64,000 nt of DNA from positions 1,676,870,667 through 1,676,934,666 of the forward strand of contig CM062818.1 in assembly GCA_031772625.1 (NCBI GenBank), in the 5' to 3' direction. The notes below the pieces were generated by a model, which was given only the letters and a program-made list of their open reading frames with translations, did no database searches and had not been told where the DNA came from. The translations under genes and the position numbers were made by a program. Of this stretch, positions 11,159 to 23,689 are shown in pieces. Position 1 is the stretch's first letter, and each line of letters starts with the position of its first letter. The DNA is from Pinus tabuliformis. Its lineage: Eukaryota; Streptophyta; Pinopsida; Pinales; Pinaceae.

Positions 11159-13147
11159 ACTGCTAAGAAACCATCTCTTTCACATCTAAGGCTATTTGGA
11201 TGTGATGCATATGTACATGTTCCAAAGGAGAAAATAACAAAGTTGGATAGTAAATCTGAAAAGTGCATCTTTATTGGGTATAGGATGGTTTAGAGGGTTA
11301 TAAACTTTGGAACACAGTAACAAGGAAGGTTGTGTACAACCAATATGTGTTGTTCATAGAGGTGAAAGATGTTATTAAACATGAAGTCAAACCAAAGGAA
11401 CCTCAGAAGATAGAGTTTGAGCTAAAGGAGGAAGAATCAGACTCTTCAACATAAGAGGAATTAGAAGATGAAGAGCCACAAACACCGGTTGTGAGAAGAT
11501 CAGTTCGAGAAAGAAGGCAACCAGAAAAGTATAGTCCATCTGCTTTGTCTTCAAATTTTGTTTATCTATTAATGATGATGATCCCAGAACTGTGAAGGAA
11601 GTAGTAGATTCATAGGATAGAAAACTCTGGAAAGAGGACATGGTTGATGAAATGGAATCTTTGCACAAAAATGAAGCTTGGGATCCCATGGACTTATCGG
11701 CTGGAAGGAAACCCATTGGCAACAAATGGGTGTTCAAGAATAAGACAAATGTAGAAGGAAAGGTGGAGAAATACAAAGCTCGGTTGGTAGAAAAAGGTTA
11801 TTCCCAGGTGTAGGGAATTGATTTTGGTGATATTTGTTCTCTTGTTGCCAAGGTAGCTTCTATTAGATTACTTTTATCCGTTGCTACTGCTTTTCATTTT
11901 GACGTAGAACAAATGGATGTGAAGACAACATTTCGTCATGGGGATCTAGAAGAGGAGATCTACATGAATCAACTTGAAGGGTTTGCGGTGAAGGGTAAGA
12001 AAGAACTGGTATGCAAGTTTAAAAAGTCTCTATATGGGTTAAAATAGCCACTAACGATGTGGTATTAGAAATTTGATACATTTATACAGGTACTTGGCTT
12101 CACCAGAAGAAAAGCATATGATTGTGTGTATTTTAAATTAATTGGTGACATGTTATTTATCTGCTCTTGTATGTGGATGATATGTTGTTGGTTGGAAATG
12201 ACAAAGAAATTATCCAAGATTTGAAGACCCAATTGTCCTCCAAATTCGACATGAGATATCTTGGTGCTGCAAACTATATTTTGGGCATGGAAATTAAAAG
12301 AGATCGGGAAAAGAAGAAGATTTGGTTAAACCAGAGAAATTATGTTGAGGCAATATAATAGAGTTTTAATATGCAGGATAGTAAACCGGTGAAGGTTCCT
12401 ATTGCTATAGGTGTAAAGTTATTTGTTGAATAGTGTTCCAAGACACAAGAAGAGGAAGAGGACATGTCCTTCGTTCCATATGCAAGGGTAGTCGGTAGCC
12501 TAATGTATGCGATGGTCTAGACTAGACCCGACATTGCACATGCAGTGGGAGTATTGAGCAGGTTTATGTCAAAACCATGGAAGGAGAATTGGAGAGCAGT
12601 GAAGCAAGTTTTCAGGTATTTTCATGGCACCAATAATTATAGTTTGTGCTACCAAGGAAGACTGGGCTAGAGATTTGCATCAGAGAAGATCTACAAGTGG
12701 GTATATGTTTAACCTATTTGGAGGTGCAGTCAGTTGGATGAGTAAGAAAAAAATTGTAGTGGCACTATCAACTATAGAGGCAAAATACATGGCAGCCATT
12801 CATGCAAGAAAGGAGGTAGTTTGGTTGTAGATATTGTGTTCAAGTATGGGGTTAGTATAGGGAGCTATAAGGATAGACTGTGAAAACCACAATGCAATTT
12901 TCTTGGAAAAGAACCCAGCTTACCATTCAAAGACAAAGCACATTGATGTTCAGTATCACTTTGTGAGGGATATGATAGAAGACAAAAATGTGTTGCTGGT
13001 AAATGTGGACACTTTGAAGAATATTACACATGCATTGACAAAATATGTTAGCTCTGATAAGTTCTCCTGGTGTAAATAAAAAATGGGCATTACAGGGTTG
13101 GAAGATGACTAAACTCTTGTGTGGTCCCGTGTGGAAAGAAAACAACA
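11159..13147 (+). pseudogene. Ty1/copia pol remnant, unit 1 (integrase end, RT, RNase H)
   Basis: Coding debris continues from the 3' edge of the solo LTR. It runs through the integrase C terminus (LRLFGCDAYVHVPKE-like), reverse transcriptase (NKWVFKNKTN near 11720; YVDDMLLVGNDKEI at 12167) and RNase H (SGYMFNLFGGAVSWM near 12690). Many stops and frame changes interrupt it. Compared with unit a, a deletion of about 50 bp near 12655 removes part of the RNase H start. The region ends at the polypurine tract 13148-13157. Confidence 0.8.
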
Positions 13148-13157
13148 AGTTGGAGAA

Positions 13158-15616
13158 TGTTGGGTTGTGTTATATTCTTTCAACGACTAGCCCACCTAGT
13201 TAATGGGGGGGGTAGAGGGGGGCCAAAGCCCACATTTTGTTGTGCCGATTACGGAGCGGGGGGGTCAATGGGGGTTTTGAGGTGGGTGGTTAGCCCCCCT
13301 CTACCGGGTCCTAGGCAATGCCACGGGGAAAATTTATGGACCCTATATTAGGTGTGTGGACCTAGCTATGGTTTTGTGCATGGCTTTTTCACATGGTTTT
13401 AGGCGCAATTCTTTTCGTTCCATGGTATTGGATGCTTTAGCATGTATTGATATGTATTGTAACATTGAAAGGAACATAATGAAAAATCAAGCTGGTAGTC
13501 TCGGTTTTTGGATCCAGGGGAAATCTCTGTGTATATATGTTTTATGTGTTATTCTCTCGCTATCGTTATTTTCTGTGTTTTAGAATTCGTATGCAGGTAA
13601 TTTATGTATGGGGTTAAAACCTACAAACACAAATGTCTTCTCGTGGTGGTTCTTTAGGGCTAGAATCCATCATCGCCTCTTCAATCCATTCCTCAGCCAA
13701 CACCGGTCCTTGTGTATCAGCGATGATGCCCATGTTTCCAAATTTCTCTGTCTCTGCAATGATCGGTGTCGGCACTTGAGTGACCGCCTCAACCAGTGAA
13801 TCAAACCTTGTACCAAAAATTTTAAAGCTAGGGGAATAATTTGTTCCTCCTTTGAGCGTCGAGGAGTCCGATATTTCCTCGCCTCTCTTGGTAGAGTTGT
13901 AGGAATGGAAGAATGAATAACATCTTTTCTCATTTCTGTCTAGACTGTACTCCCTAATTCATGCCCCTCAGCTTCTACATTTTTTGTTTGGGTCGAGTTT
14001 CCTTGTGGTTCCTGAAGAACCGTGTCAAGTGTAGGTTATTTTTCTTTTACTGATGACAGGGTCTCTTCTGTTAGTGGTGTTGGTTCTTTTGTGACAGTAA
14101 CACTTACATTTTCTACTTCGGACCCCATGTTTCCTTGGATGGGTGGTGTTGGTTCTTGTGTAACAACACCACTTACACTTGCTTCTATAGACCTCAAATT
14201 TTCTTTGACGGGTGGTGTTGGTTCTTGTGAAACAACACCACCTGCACTCTCTTCTTCAGGCCGCAGGTTTATTTGTTCCAATGATCATGGTGGTAGTTCT
14301 CCAAAAATATTATCAACTAATGTTGAAGTAGCATCAACCATGTCCTCAATTTCCATCCTTTCCACTTCAACTAAGACGACACGCAATTCTGGTTCTTGTG
14401 GGGAAGAATCGGGTGTAACATCTTCCATCTTGACTGAGTCACTGGGTGATGTTGGTTCTTGTGGGACAATATTAGCCGTGAAATCTTCCATCTCAAATCA
14501 TCCAACAAGCGATGCTAGTTCTTGTGGAGCAGCATCAGTTGTGGTGTCTTCCATTTTGACCGATTCAAAAGGCGATGCTAGTTCTTGTCGAGTAGCATCT
14601 GTTGTGACATCCTCGATTTCAGCTGAGCCCTTGCCATCCTCCGCCTCTGTAGGTATAATGCCCTCCAGTTCTACTTCCAACAATTCAACGAACTGTGGCT
14701 AAGAAACAGGATTTTGAGCCAACGCTTGAATTAACAGTAGCCAAACCAACCCGTGATTCGTGAGGATTGCTAATACTTGTCGAGAGCAATGTGTAGATTG
14801 TGCCATAAGTTGAAGACTTTTCTAGAGGTAGAAAGGCATATTAAGTTAATGAATTTGCACATGCCAGAACCGAAGGGACTCTAACAGTTTAAAATGATAG
14901 TTGAACATCATTGTAAAATGTCCTTTGCAGGTAATGTATCTTAACATGAAGTATGCAACTTCACGCCGACGATAAGGTAATGACGTACGCTCATACCCTC
15001 TTCCTTTTTGAATTTATGTTTCTCGAGCTTGTAAAAGTATTTTTGGGAACTACGTCAAGGGAGCCTTCTGCGAAAACATTTCTTCCCTTCCTGTGGTAGT
15101 CCACTGACGGCTGAGATGGCTTCCTCTGTGATAGGGATATTGAGACCCCAAACTCTGGAATGATCTTTTTCCAAGTTCAATGTAAATTCAATTGTAATAG
15201 TCTCATCACAATCTCTCAAAAATATATGTCCCAGCCTACATTTACAAACAATTGCCATACATCTGCGTTACTGTGGACCAAAATTGTGCTCTCTAGTTCA
15301 TGTCTCATAGCCGCTCCACCCATTCTGCTATAGCTTAGTAGAAACACTTGAGAGTAGCAGATTTCTCATTAGGATGGAGTATCTGTAGGTAATTTTTGTA
15401 GAAAGGCATAAGAAATGGTGATAGTGGGGTGTATGAATGGCGATTTTTAGAAAGATGTGAAAAATCCATGGCAGGTTATGGAAATAATGGGGGGGCATCA
15501 TGGTAATTACTCTGTAGACTCCAAAACGACCAGTTCATTAAATCTAGTATCTATTCATAAATGTGCAAAGTAAAGAATCGTAGAGTGGACGTTGGAAAAG
15601 GTTTCTTATGATGACG
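13158..15616 (+). repeat. Copia-associated LTR-like block, copy A2
   Basis: It begins TGTTGGGTTGTG right after the purine run AAGTTGGAGAA (13148-13157), as a copia 3' LTR should, and runs to about 15616 (GATGACG). It is followed by TCGATGAATCAT-type flank that is also found behind A4. It contains the antisense ORF. It is closest to A4 (37311). Confidence 0.65.
13670..15258 (-). pseudogene. Antisense TE-like ORF in block A2
   Basis: Second copy of the minus-strand ORF. It has the N-terminal segment MAIVCKCRLGHIFLRDCDE with ITEEAISAVSGLPQEGKK (15055-15258), a degraded middle, the acidic QEP..DSVKMEDVT repeat region (14036-14683) and the C-terminal part (13670-13933). Stops separate the parts. 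The N-terminal GLPQEGKKW pattern is the best clue to a plant retroelement accessory protein. Confidence 0.45.
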
Positions 15617-15922
15617 TCGATGAATCATGGTTGAAATTGATTACGCCACCATTTTTAAATATAGTTCTAACTCCTCCCCAAGAACTTACCTGGTGGAGCA
15701 ACAACATAAAGGAGTAACCGCATTGGTGGTGTAACAACATCTGAGGAGTTACAACATCAGGTACTTAGAAAATTTTCGCCACGGAGTAGTAGCACTGGAG
15801 GTGTAACAACACCGAAGGAGTAACAACACCGAGTACTTAGAAAATTTTCTTGCCTCCATAGGATTTAAACACCAGTGGTAGTACCTGCAAAAAAAATATT
15901 GAGTGGTAAGAATATATATATC

Positions 15923-15968
<46 letters not shown>

Positions 15969-16074
15969 TGTATGTATGTATGTATGTATGTATGTATGTA
16001 TGCATTTTATTTATTTATTTTATTTTATTTTAAACCAGAGGATGCAGAGGAGTTATTCTTTGCACTAAAAACCT
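15617..16074. repeat. Flank with GGAGTAACAACA-type repeats and (ATGT)n microsatellite
   Basis: About 250 bp hold short imperfect repeats such as GGAGTAACAACACCG and ACTTAGAAAATTTT. An AT run then leads into (TGTA)n at about 15941-16001 and an ATTT-rich stretch. The same order occurs at 39772-40160 in copy 2, where TG repeats replace part of the TGTA run. Confidence 0.7.
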
Positions 16075-16480
16075 TCAAACCAAATTTATCATAGAGATGT
16101 TTGATACCGAATGGTGATACAGTATGAGACGATGTCCATTTACAATAAAATAAGCATGTTTATCATCAATCGTGACAATTCTGACAATTCCATTATCAAA
16201 TACCTCATCAATCTCATAAGGCCCCATCCAACAAGAGCAAAGCTTCCCCTTAAAGTCTTTAAAATTAGAATCATATAGTAATGCCCAATTCCCTTTATGA
16301 AAGACCTTATTCTTAATAAATTTATCATGCAATTTTGTTATTTGCTGCTGAATCGCAGTAGTTCTCTGGACAACCATTAAACGAATTTCATCTAGTTCAT
16401 TTAGTTGTTCCAGTCGGTGTTTCTGAGCTTCCGAAAGGTCCAATCCTACTTTGAGAGTTGTTCTATCATAGATATTATAG
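16075..16480 (-). pseudogene. Gypsy integrase C-terminal fragment (copy 1)
   Basis: The translation EAQKHRLEQLNELDEIRL, then HDKFIKNKVFHKG, DFKGKL and WMGPYEIDEVFDNG, is the region behind the integrase core in plant Ty3/gypsy elements of the Tat/Athila kind. Only about 120 codons remain, with no LTR or core nearby, so it is a truncated remnant. Its counterpart at 40163-40639 reads further upstream and lacks a short segment. Confidence 0.75.
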
Positions 16481-16489
16481 CTTCCTTTT

Positions 16490-18171
16490 CAATGATGAAT
16501 ATTCACTAACTTTAGCATAGATATTATTAGTGTGTAACTAGATGACTCATCAATACCACATCCCAAAAACCATATCTCATTTTACAGTTAAAATATTTTA
16601 TTTGAATTCAATTTTATAGTAATAAAATCTAATATATAATCATTACTTAAGAGTTAAGATCTATTTTACCTTATAAATTAAAATAATGGTTTTGTAACTA
16701 TATTTAAATTAAATTAAAAAGAATATAAAAAATTAAAACTTACAATAGACTTACAATATAACAATATTTTCAATCATGAATATTCAGTCACTTTACCATA
16801 GATATTATTACGGTATAAATAGATTTGTTACAGGACCATCAATACCGGAAGACCATAGATACCATGGCTCATCAATACCACATCCAAAAAACCATATCTG
16901 ATTTTACAATTAAAATATTTTATAAATATTTTATTTAAAGTCAATTTTATAATCATAACTTTCCAGACAACTCCTCCACCTCGTTAGACTATGGGTATAA
17001 TCATTAGTTACAAGTTAAAATCCATTTTACCTTATAAATTAAAATAAAGGTTGTGTAGCTATATTTAAATTTAATTAATAAGAATATAAAAACTTTAATA
17101 CCTACAATAGACTTACAATATAACAATATTTTCAATCATGAATATTCACACTCACTTTACCATATTGACACGTAAATAGGCTTTGTTACCAGACTCATCA
17201 ATACCACATCCCAAAAACCATATCTCATTTTACAATTAAAATATTTTTAAAATATTTTATTTGAATTCAGTTTTATAATAATAAATCTAAAAGGAAAAAT
17301 AAAATTATAATTATTTTTTAGATATATTTTAACTATTTATCACATTAAAATGTATATTACATCCCAAAAATCATGGCTTATTTCACAATCAAAATATTTT
17401 ATTTGATTCAATTTTAAAATAGCTAAAGGTAAAAGGAAAAAAAAATATTATAACTACTTTTAGATATATATAAACCCTTTATCACATTAAATTATATAAG
17501 ATATAAATAGTATCTATAAATTACGATTAATTTTACTATAGAAATTAAAATAATAATTTTTTAATCATATTTAAATTTCATTAATAAGCACATAAAAACT
17601 TAATACTTACGATATCCATTTTAACTTTGAATCCACCATGTGTGGAAAGCGATAAGATATTTGAGATGCAAAATATCTTAGGATACAAATACCATGAGTA
17701 ATACCATGAATTCTCATAAACTTGGAGCAAGTAACCAAGATTACCTTAACTACCCAACAAAAATTAATTAAAAAAACAATAACTTAGAATTTTTATTTTA
17801 ACATAAGGTTATTTTTATTTTTATTTCAAATTTCCATTAACTACACGACAAAAAATGACATAAAAAATAACACAGAAATTATATTTTAATATAGGATTAT
17901 TTTTATTTTATTTTATTTTGAAGAGGGTGGTCAACAAGATTTTTAACTATGGATGTTCACTCACCCCCACTTTACCATAGATATTATTAACTTGTAAATA
18001 GACTTTGTTACAATACCATAACATGGGCCAATACCATGACTAGTCAATATCACATTTCCCAAAACCATTTATCACTTCACAATCAAATTATTTTATAAAA
18101 GTATATATATTTAATGTGATTTTATTAGTTTTTTGTGGCGAGAGAGCATAAAATGGAAGAGATGTTGTAAT
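16490..18171. repeat. AT-rich imperfect tandem repeats, about 0.3 kb period (copy 1)
   Basis: No gene seen. About five degenerate units share the order ATGAATATTCAC, TTTACCATAGATATTATT, CATCAATACCACATCCC, AAAACCATATCTCATTT and ACAATTAAAATATTTTA, starting near 16490, 16780, 17140, 17360 and 17940. The same array stands at 40640-42330 upstream of the second F-box gene, so it predates the segmental duplication. Confidence 0.7.
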
Positions 18172-18215
18172 TTCATATTATCCATTATCCATCTGGCTCG
18201 CACCTGCGGCTCGAA

Positions 18216-18640
18216 GAATCTGTGGCTCGGTTCTGCAGTTATATAAATGACTGTTTTTGCGAATTTGTGGCTCGGTTATATACACGTTGTTTTTGTGAAT
18301 CTATGGCTCGGTTCTGCAGTTATATAAACGCTATTTTTTGCAAAGCGAATCTGTTTTGCGGTTCTGCGGTGCGGTTTTGCGAATCTTGTGGCTCGTACAT
18401 TATATAATTTTGCGAATCTTGTGGCTCGTACATTATATATCCTATCTCCTCTTCCGCAGATCTCAAAAGTCTCCGCTCTTCTGCGGATCTCAGAAGCTCA
18501 GATCTCCTATCTCTTCTTCTGCGGATCTCAGAAGTCTTGATAACTTTCTCAGATTTCCTATCTCCTCTTCCGCAGATCTCAGATCTCTTCTGCAGATCGG
18601 GCTTTCTCAGATTTCTTTCGCAGATCTCCTCTTATATATA
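18216..18640 (+). promoter_or_regulatory. Repeated 5' leader of the LINE, possible promoter
   Basis: About five imperfect units of 30-45 bp share GAATCTGTGGCTCGG and TTATATAA. They are followed by several units around CTGCGGATCTCAGAAG. Repeated units in front of ORF1 recall the monomer promoters of some LINEs; promoter activity is inferred only. Confidence 0.4.
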
Positions 18641-18725
18641 TATCTGCGATTTATTGGAAAACATATAAACCAACTAGCACACAGATCTTGCTAGGCTTTC
18701 GCTACGTTCTACGAGCAAGTAAAAT

Positions 18726-19866
18726 ATGGCTCTGAGCTTCGCAAAAATAACTGGTGGCTCATCCGCCTCTGAAGGGAAATCTCCTGCCCATATCGTGAGT
18801 GAAGCCCCAGCTCCCACTATCCAAGTGGTCCAGGACTCACTCGATGAAGCTTTGAAGTTCTCCGAAAGTGCCCTAATTTGCCGGTTCAATGGTTTTTGGC
18901 CGCGGCTGATAGCACTCCACAATTGGATCTCGGAGGTATGGAAGCCTATCATTTCCGATGAAATTAATATCTACCCCTGTGCTAGAGGTTTCTTTATAGT
19001 AGATTTTGAAAATCCTGAAAGCAGACAATGTATTCTAGATTTCGGCCCTTGGTTTTGGGAAAAATCAGGCCTATTCATGAAGCCATAGAACCCATCATTC
19101 GATCCCTCTACAGCAGTGATAACCTCAGCAATAGTTTGGGTGAGATTGCCAAGCCTACCTTTTCATCTCTGGAATCTCTCCTCGCTAAAAGCCATCGGAA
19201 ATGCAATTGGGAAATTTTACTGCAGGTGCCCAGAAACAGAGGAATATGCCAGAACCACCTATGCTCGCATCTGTGTGGAAATGGATTTCAGCGCCGGATT
19301 CCCAGCTGAAATAAACCTAACAAGTAAAGACTGTGTGGAACCAGAAGCTTGATTATGAAAGTGTCCTCTTCAGATGTCGATCGTGCTTTGAGACGGGGCA
19401 TCTAGCCAAAAATTGCCCAAAAGCCTCTGAGAAAAATTTTGCTAGAAAAAACCACCACAGATCTACATGGTGGGAAGGAGCACAAAAAGAACACTACACT
19501 GTCATCAAAGAAGAAGAATATTCTAGAGAAAATGAGTCACAAGAAATCAAGGAAGAAGGAAACAACTCTCAAAACAAGCAAGGAGAAAGCCCGCTCCAAC
19601 AAATCAACAGTTATGAGGATTTGAATACCGCAGAAAATAAATCTTCATTTAACAGCAAAGCAGATCTCCTAAACCAAACTTCTTCTCCAACTATTTTCAA
19701 AAGAACGAACACAATAGATCGCAAAGCTAAGACACCAATGTCCCAAGAACCAGAAGAAATGAAGGAGATGCAAGACAAAGGAAGTTGGAAGACCGTAGAG
19801 AAAAGAAAGAAAGCTACAACACCAATCTCGCCAAGAAAGACGAGGAGCCAGACAAGTAAAAATTAA
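18726..19866 (+). pseudogene. LINE ORF1: DUF4283-like domain and CCHC zinc knuckle
   Basis: The start at 18726 (MALSFAKITGG) opens a DUF4283-type domain (ALICRFNGFWPRL.., DFGPWFWEKSGLF), the usual N-terminal part of plant L1 ORF1. A TAG at 19086-19088 stands where the family usually has Trp. The same frame resumes with VWVRLPSLPFHLW. Near 19338 a probable 2-base loss shifts the frame into WNQKLDYES and the knuckle CRSCFETGHLAKNC (CX2CX4HX4C). A long Lys/Glu-rich tail ends in a basic stretch at 19866. The protein would bind RNA in the LINE particle. With a nonsense codon and a frameshift this copy is dead. Confidence 0.8.
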
Positions 19867-19942
19867 GAAAATTGTAGGTCCGATAGACCAATTTGGTCTG
19901 AGTGGACGTTAACCATCATCATCATCATCATCATTATATTAT

Positions 19943-20323
19943 GTTATCTAAACATTTTGACTTGGTCAAAGTATATATACATTAATTAAAACATGTTTTA
20001 AGGTTATCTAGTAAATTTCTATAAGCATCAAGACACTTCACTTATGGTACATTACATATTTCCAAGATTTAAAAATATTACAAAAATTAATTTAACTTTA
20101 TTATTATTATTATTATTATTATTGTTATTATTATTATTATTAAAAAATTGATATATGATTCAAAAATAAAGATCTAACCAATTTTTTTACCATATTATCA
20201 GTGTTATTTAAGGTCAAAATACTACAAGTTTCAATACCATATACTAAAAAAAATTATACCTCATCTTTATATTACACGCTTAATTAATTAATTTATTAGA
20301 ATGATAAAAATAACCATAACAAG

Positions 20324-20356
<33 letters not shown>

Positions 20357-20520
20357 TATATTAAATTCTACCCATTTACCATAGGTAATTAGTCAGGTTA
20401 ATGCCTCACTCTATATTATTACTATTATCCAGTTTTAAGATCACAGTCAAGCACGTGTATGAGACCCCTTCTTTGTAGGACAAGGGACCCATCTTAAGTG
20501 AGTGATTTGAATACTAAATC
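19943..20520. repeat. AT-rich intergenic stretch with microsatellites (copy 1)
   Basis: No gene seen. It contains (ATT)n at about 20097-20142 and (TA)n at about 20326-20356. It is collinear with 42360-43260 of copy 2 apart from microsatellite lengths and small indels. Confidence 0.7.
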
Positions 20521-20623
20521 TATAAATCTATAACCCTGAAAAAACACATTGTTTTATAGAGTCTTGGATCTCTAAAGCTTTGAAACACATTGTTTTATAG
20601 AGTCTTGGATCTCTGAAGCTTTG
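20521..20623 (+). promoter_or_regulatory. TATA-like box and 41 bp tandem repeat before F-box pseudogene
   Basis: TATAAAT at 20521-20527 lies about 140 bp before the ATG. A 41 bp unit (AAACACATTGTTTTATAGAG... ) is repeated twice at 20542-20623. The same arrangement precedes the intact copy. Confidence 0.5.
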
Positions 20624-20664
20624 AGTAAAGGCCATTGGGAAACAGGTGCAGTTGAAGTGGTCTA

Positions 20665-21711
20665 ATGGAGCTTATTCCAAATGATATCATTCGTGAGTAA
20701 TTGTTGAGAGTACCTTAAAAATCACACTATATGTTGAAAGGTGTCTGCAAAAGTTGGGAGGCTACGGTGAGTAGCCCTAAATTCTATGAAGATAGAAAAA
20801 TATCACGAGTAAGTGAGTACCTGCTCTGCTTGATTCGAAAATACTGGATCACTCATCATGATCACCGTTATGCATGCGTAGTAATGGTATATGACCATGT
20901 GAAGCGCACCTGGGAAAACCTACCTCCCATTGACGATGCCCCCTTCGTTGGCATACCAGAACGGTGTAAGTGTGTGGCTGTGAATCGAAAGCTGGTCCTC
21001 ATAGGTGGATACAATGGAAGTAGCCACGACATGAGTCTGATGAAGGGTGTGTACATTTATGACTTTGAGTCCGCCAGTTGGAGCCTCGGATCTGACATGA
21101 CCACAACTCGATCATTCTTTGCCTGCTTTGTCTCTTCTTCCACAGGACTTGTCTACGTGGCTGGAGGGATCAATGAGAGGAAAACTCCTCTTGTTGCTGC
21201 TGAAGTTTATGACGTGGAGAAAAACACATGGGAAATTCTGCCTCATATGAACCAACCACACGGCGATGCATGCCATGGTGTTTTCATGGAAGGTAAATTT
21301 ATGGTGATAAGCGGAACCCAATTGAACAGAACTGCAGAAGTTTACGATCCGAGAGCGAGAAGTTGGAGAATGTGGGAAGATATGTGGAGATTCGGTGGAT
21401 ATACCTGGAAAAGTATTGTGGTTACTTCCTCGTTTGGGGAGTTGTACGTGTTTAGTGGACAAGAGGCAGTCAAGTATGATGGTGAGAAAAATGTTTGGTC
21501 TGTTGTGGCCTCTCTCCCACGATTTCATCCCTATTATTTTAGTGCTACACAATGGGGCAAGTGGATTTTCATAAGTGGATATGACAAATCCTACAAAGAC
21601 GTGTCATACCTGTTTGACCCCTCAACTGGGTAGTGGGTTGATGTTAGGCTTCCTAGTGGTCCATAACGCACTTCCGGTATCTTCGTATCTGCAGCAACTG
21701 TCGAGATTTAA
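20665..21711 (+). pseudogene. Kelch-repeat F-box protein pseudogene
   Basis: Collinear with the intact gene at 43411-44454 through the whole coding region, including start and stop positions. It carries TAA at 20698-20700 and 20716-20718 inside the F-box, and TAG at 21631-21633 in the last kelch unit, where the other copy has Cys, Tyr and Gln codons. The stretch 20731-21633 stays open for 300 codons and keeps the kelch motifs (IGGYNGSSHD, VAGGINERKTP). The lesions are therefore few and probably recent. A truncated product from the Met at 20731 would lack the F-box and could not join an SCF ligase. Confidence 0.92.
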
Positions 21712-23090
21712 GGCCATGGTTCGTTTCGTAGAGTAATTTGGTGGGTAATTTAGTTTCGTGGATTAATTTTTGAAATAATTTCAGGATGTAGTGGGTTTGC
21801 AGTTACGTGTTTGGGGTAGTGATCTGGTGGGTAATTTAGTTTTGTGATGTAATTTGATGGGTAATTTAGGGATATATGAAGGAAAAAAGGATAGGTGAGA
21901 CATATCAGTCCCATCAAACTCCCAATGTTCTGGAAGGACATGTTGAATTAATGACAATGCCACATGATGCCAATAAAAGGTAGATTATACTCTCTCATTG
22001 AAAGAAAGGATTGAATAAGAAGAAGGAATGTGAATTGGAAATCATAAAGATGGATTTATAATAGAAGAAAGATGATTATCAGTAAATCGAAGCAGAAATA
22101 TATGTGCTAAAAAGGAAGCACATGAGTAAATCCTCATTCAAAGCTGCAAAAGGAATCATATGTCGTATAATAATTAATGTAATGGAAAATAACTTGGATC
22201 ATATGGAACTCCACCAAGTGAAGATAGATGCCATCAGAAGGGATAATAGGGAAATGAATGTAATAAAGACTATTATTGGTGACTCCCCTACCAAAGTTGA
22301 TGTAATAATATATTTCCTAAATCATATGTCTAAGGAAGATGTCACAAAATGATCCACGTTGGATCATTATATTGTTTTCTATCAATATGGATGCATTTGG
22401 AGTGGGAAAATTGGAGGAATAAACTTACAAGATCGTTTTTACCGATGGGACCCAGTTTGGAAAAATGAGGTCTAAAACCTTATGGAAGCATTTTGAGGCA
22501 TTAAATAACATTTTTTGGAGGTAAAATTTTTCCTTTTTAGCTTTACATCATTTCATGCTATTCTACACACTAAGATATTTCCAACAGTGTAAGAAGTTCA
22601 ACAATCATAGTTTGTATGCAAAAGTTATTCCACTCAGATGTTGACCTTCATGTTCTCACACGTATAGTTTAACAGGATGTTGTGTCAACCCCCATTATTC
22701 ATGGAAAAGAGGCTAACCATGTGTTTGTGATGTAGAATACTCTAAAATATTTTATATTGTAACTCTAGTTAAGAGTTGATGTAGTTAAAATTAACCACTA
22801 GTAGGCTATTGGGTTGTGTTATAACCACACCACTAGGAGGAAGATGCATTCCTTTCTTTCGAGCACATTTTGCTCCATAGCTAAGAAAATATAGCTAGGA
22901 GAGATAGGAGGTAGAGAAAACAGAGAGTATATGTGCACTATAGTAACCCACGACCCATAGGCATTACTTCTTGTTCTTGCAACCATATTTCCAGACAGAG
23001 AGGGAGCAAAGCAACCTCATGTTCCAGTTGGGTTTTCTCTTGAAAGGGTTTCACAGAGAGAATATATTGTGTATTATGTGTGTGTGTGAG
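21712..23090. other. Intergenic, no supported gene
   Basis: The first 170 bp match the 3' flank of the other F-box gene (homology ends near 21880). The rest contains a small open frame of 82 codons (22104-22352, MLKRKHMSKSSFKAAKG) that I do not recognise and do not call a gene. The stretch 22700-23090 may be LTR or leader of the gag remnant that follows. Confidence 0.5.
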
Positions 23091-23097
23091 ATTATTT

Positions 23098-23545
23098 TTT
23101 CATTCAGAATATCGGGGAAAAATGGAGAACCTGTTGAAGAAAGGACCCAAAAAGTTCAACCAAGCTCGAGTGTTCTAAACCAATCACAATCCTTGTTTAA
23201 AATGGAAATAAATTAAATTTCAAGTCATATTATGGTGAGATCGACACTTTGAAGCTGAACCACTAGTTGCAACAACTAGAATTTTATTTCAATGTCCATC
23301 AGATTGAGGAAGGGCAAAATATCTCATTCACGCAGCTGAAAATAGAAGGCCATGAACTGACTTGGTGGGAGTGCCACATGGAAACCCTAAGGTTGGTGGG
23401 AGAACCTCCAATGACTAAGCATGGAGATTTCAAAATTCTCATTAAGTTACATTTTTATCCCCTTTGGCAAATCCCATCTTTGAGGGTCGAATCCATAAGA
23501 TGTGGAGCTGATCTAACTGATACTAAACAAGAAACAGGAATATAG
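23098..23545 (+). pseudogene. Ty3/gypsy gag fragment
   Basis: The translation around 23200-23545 reads KMEI.., then LQQLEFYFNVHQIEEGQ, then LKIEGHELTWWECHMETLRL and DFKILIKLHFYPL. This is the conserved core of the plant retrotransposon gag domain (W-rich, ALxWW pattern). A stop sits just before the 23267 reading frame. The sequence turns into unrelated DNA after the FYP motif, so it is a truncated remnant. Confidence 0.75.
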
Positions 23546-23689
23546 GCATCATTAACAACATGCCTCTAAAAGTTAAAAATTGATTCATTTGACTTCAAAC
23601 TAACTCCTAAAGAAATGAATCTACCCTATACAAATTTTTAACCATCATATTTACAAGCCATGACATCATTTACAATATTAAATCATCCA

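Larger units (their letters stand above)
18182..19935 (+). mobile_element. ORF1-only L1-like LINE insertion
   Basis: This 1.75 kb segment is absent from the matching place in copy 2 (near 42345), so it is an insertion after the duplication. It has a repeat-rich GC-richer 5' leader (18182-18720), an ORF1-type gene, a short 3' region and a (CAT)n tail at 19913-19934. A 7 bp match ATATTAT flanks it (18175-18181 and 19936-19942). The ORF2 endonuclease/RT is entirely missing, though both the 5' leader and the 3' tail are present. It therefore looks like an internally deleted, non-autonomous LINE. Confidence 0.75.

Noticed and set aside
15617-16074. CRISPR-like array because of short spaced repeats
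   Set aside because: Repeats are irregular and eukaryotic in context, with no uniform spacers; simple degenerate repeats explain them.
15903-16094. Small protein with YVCM repeats
   Set aside because: Translation of the (ATGT)n microsatellite.
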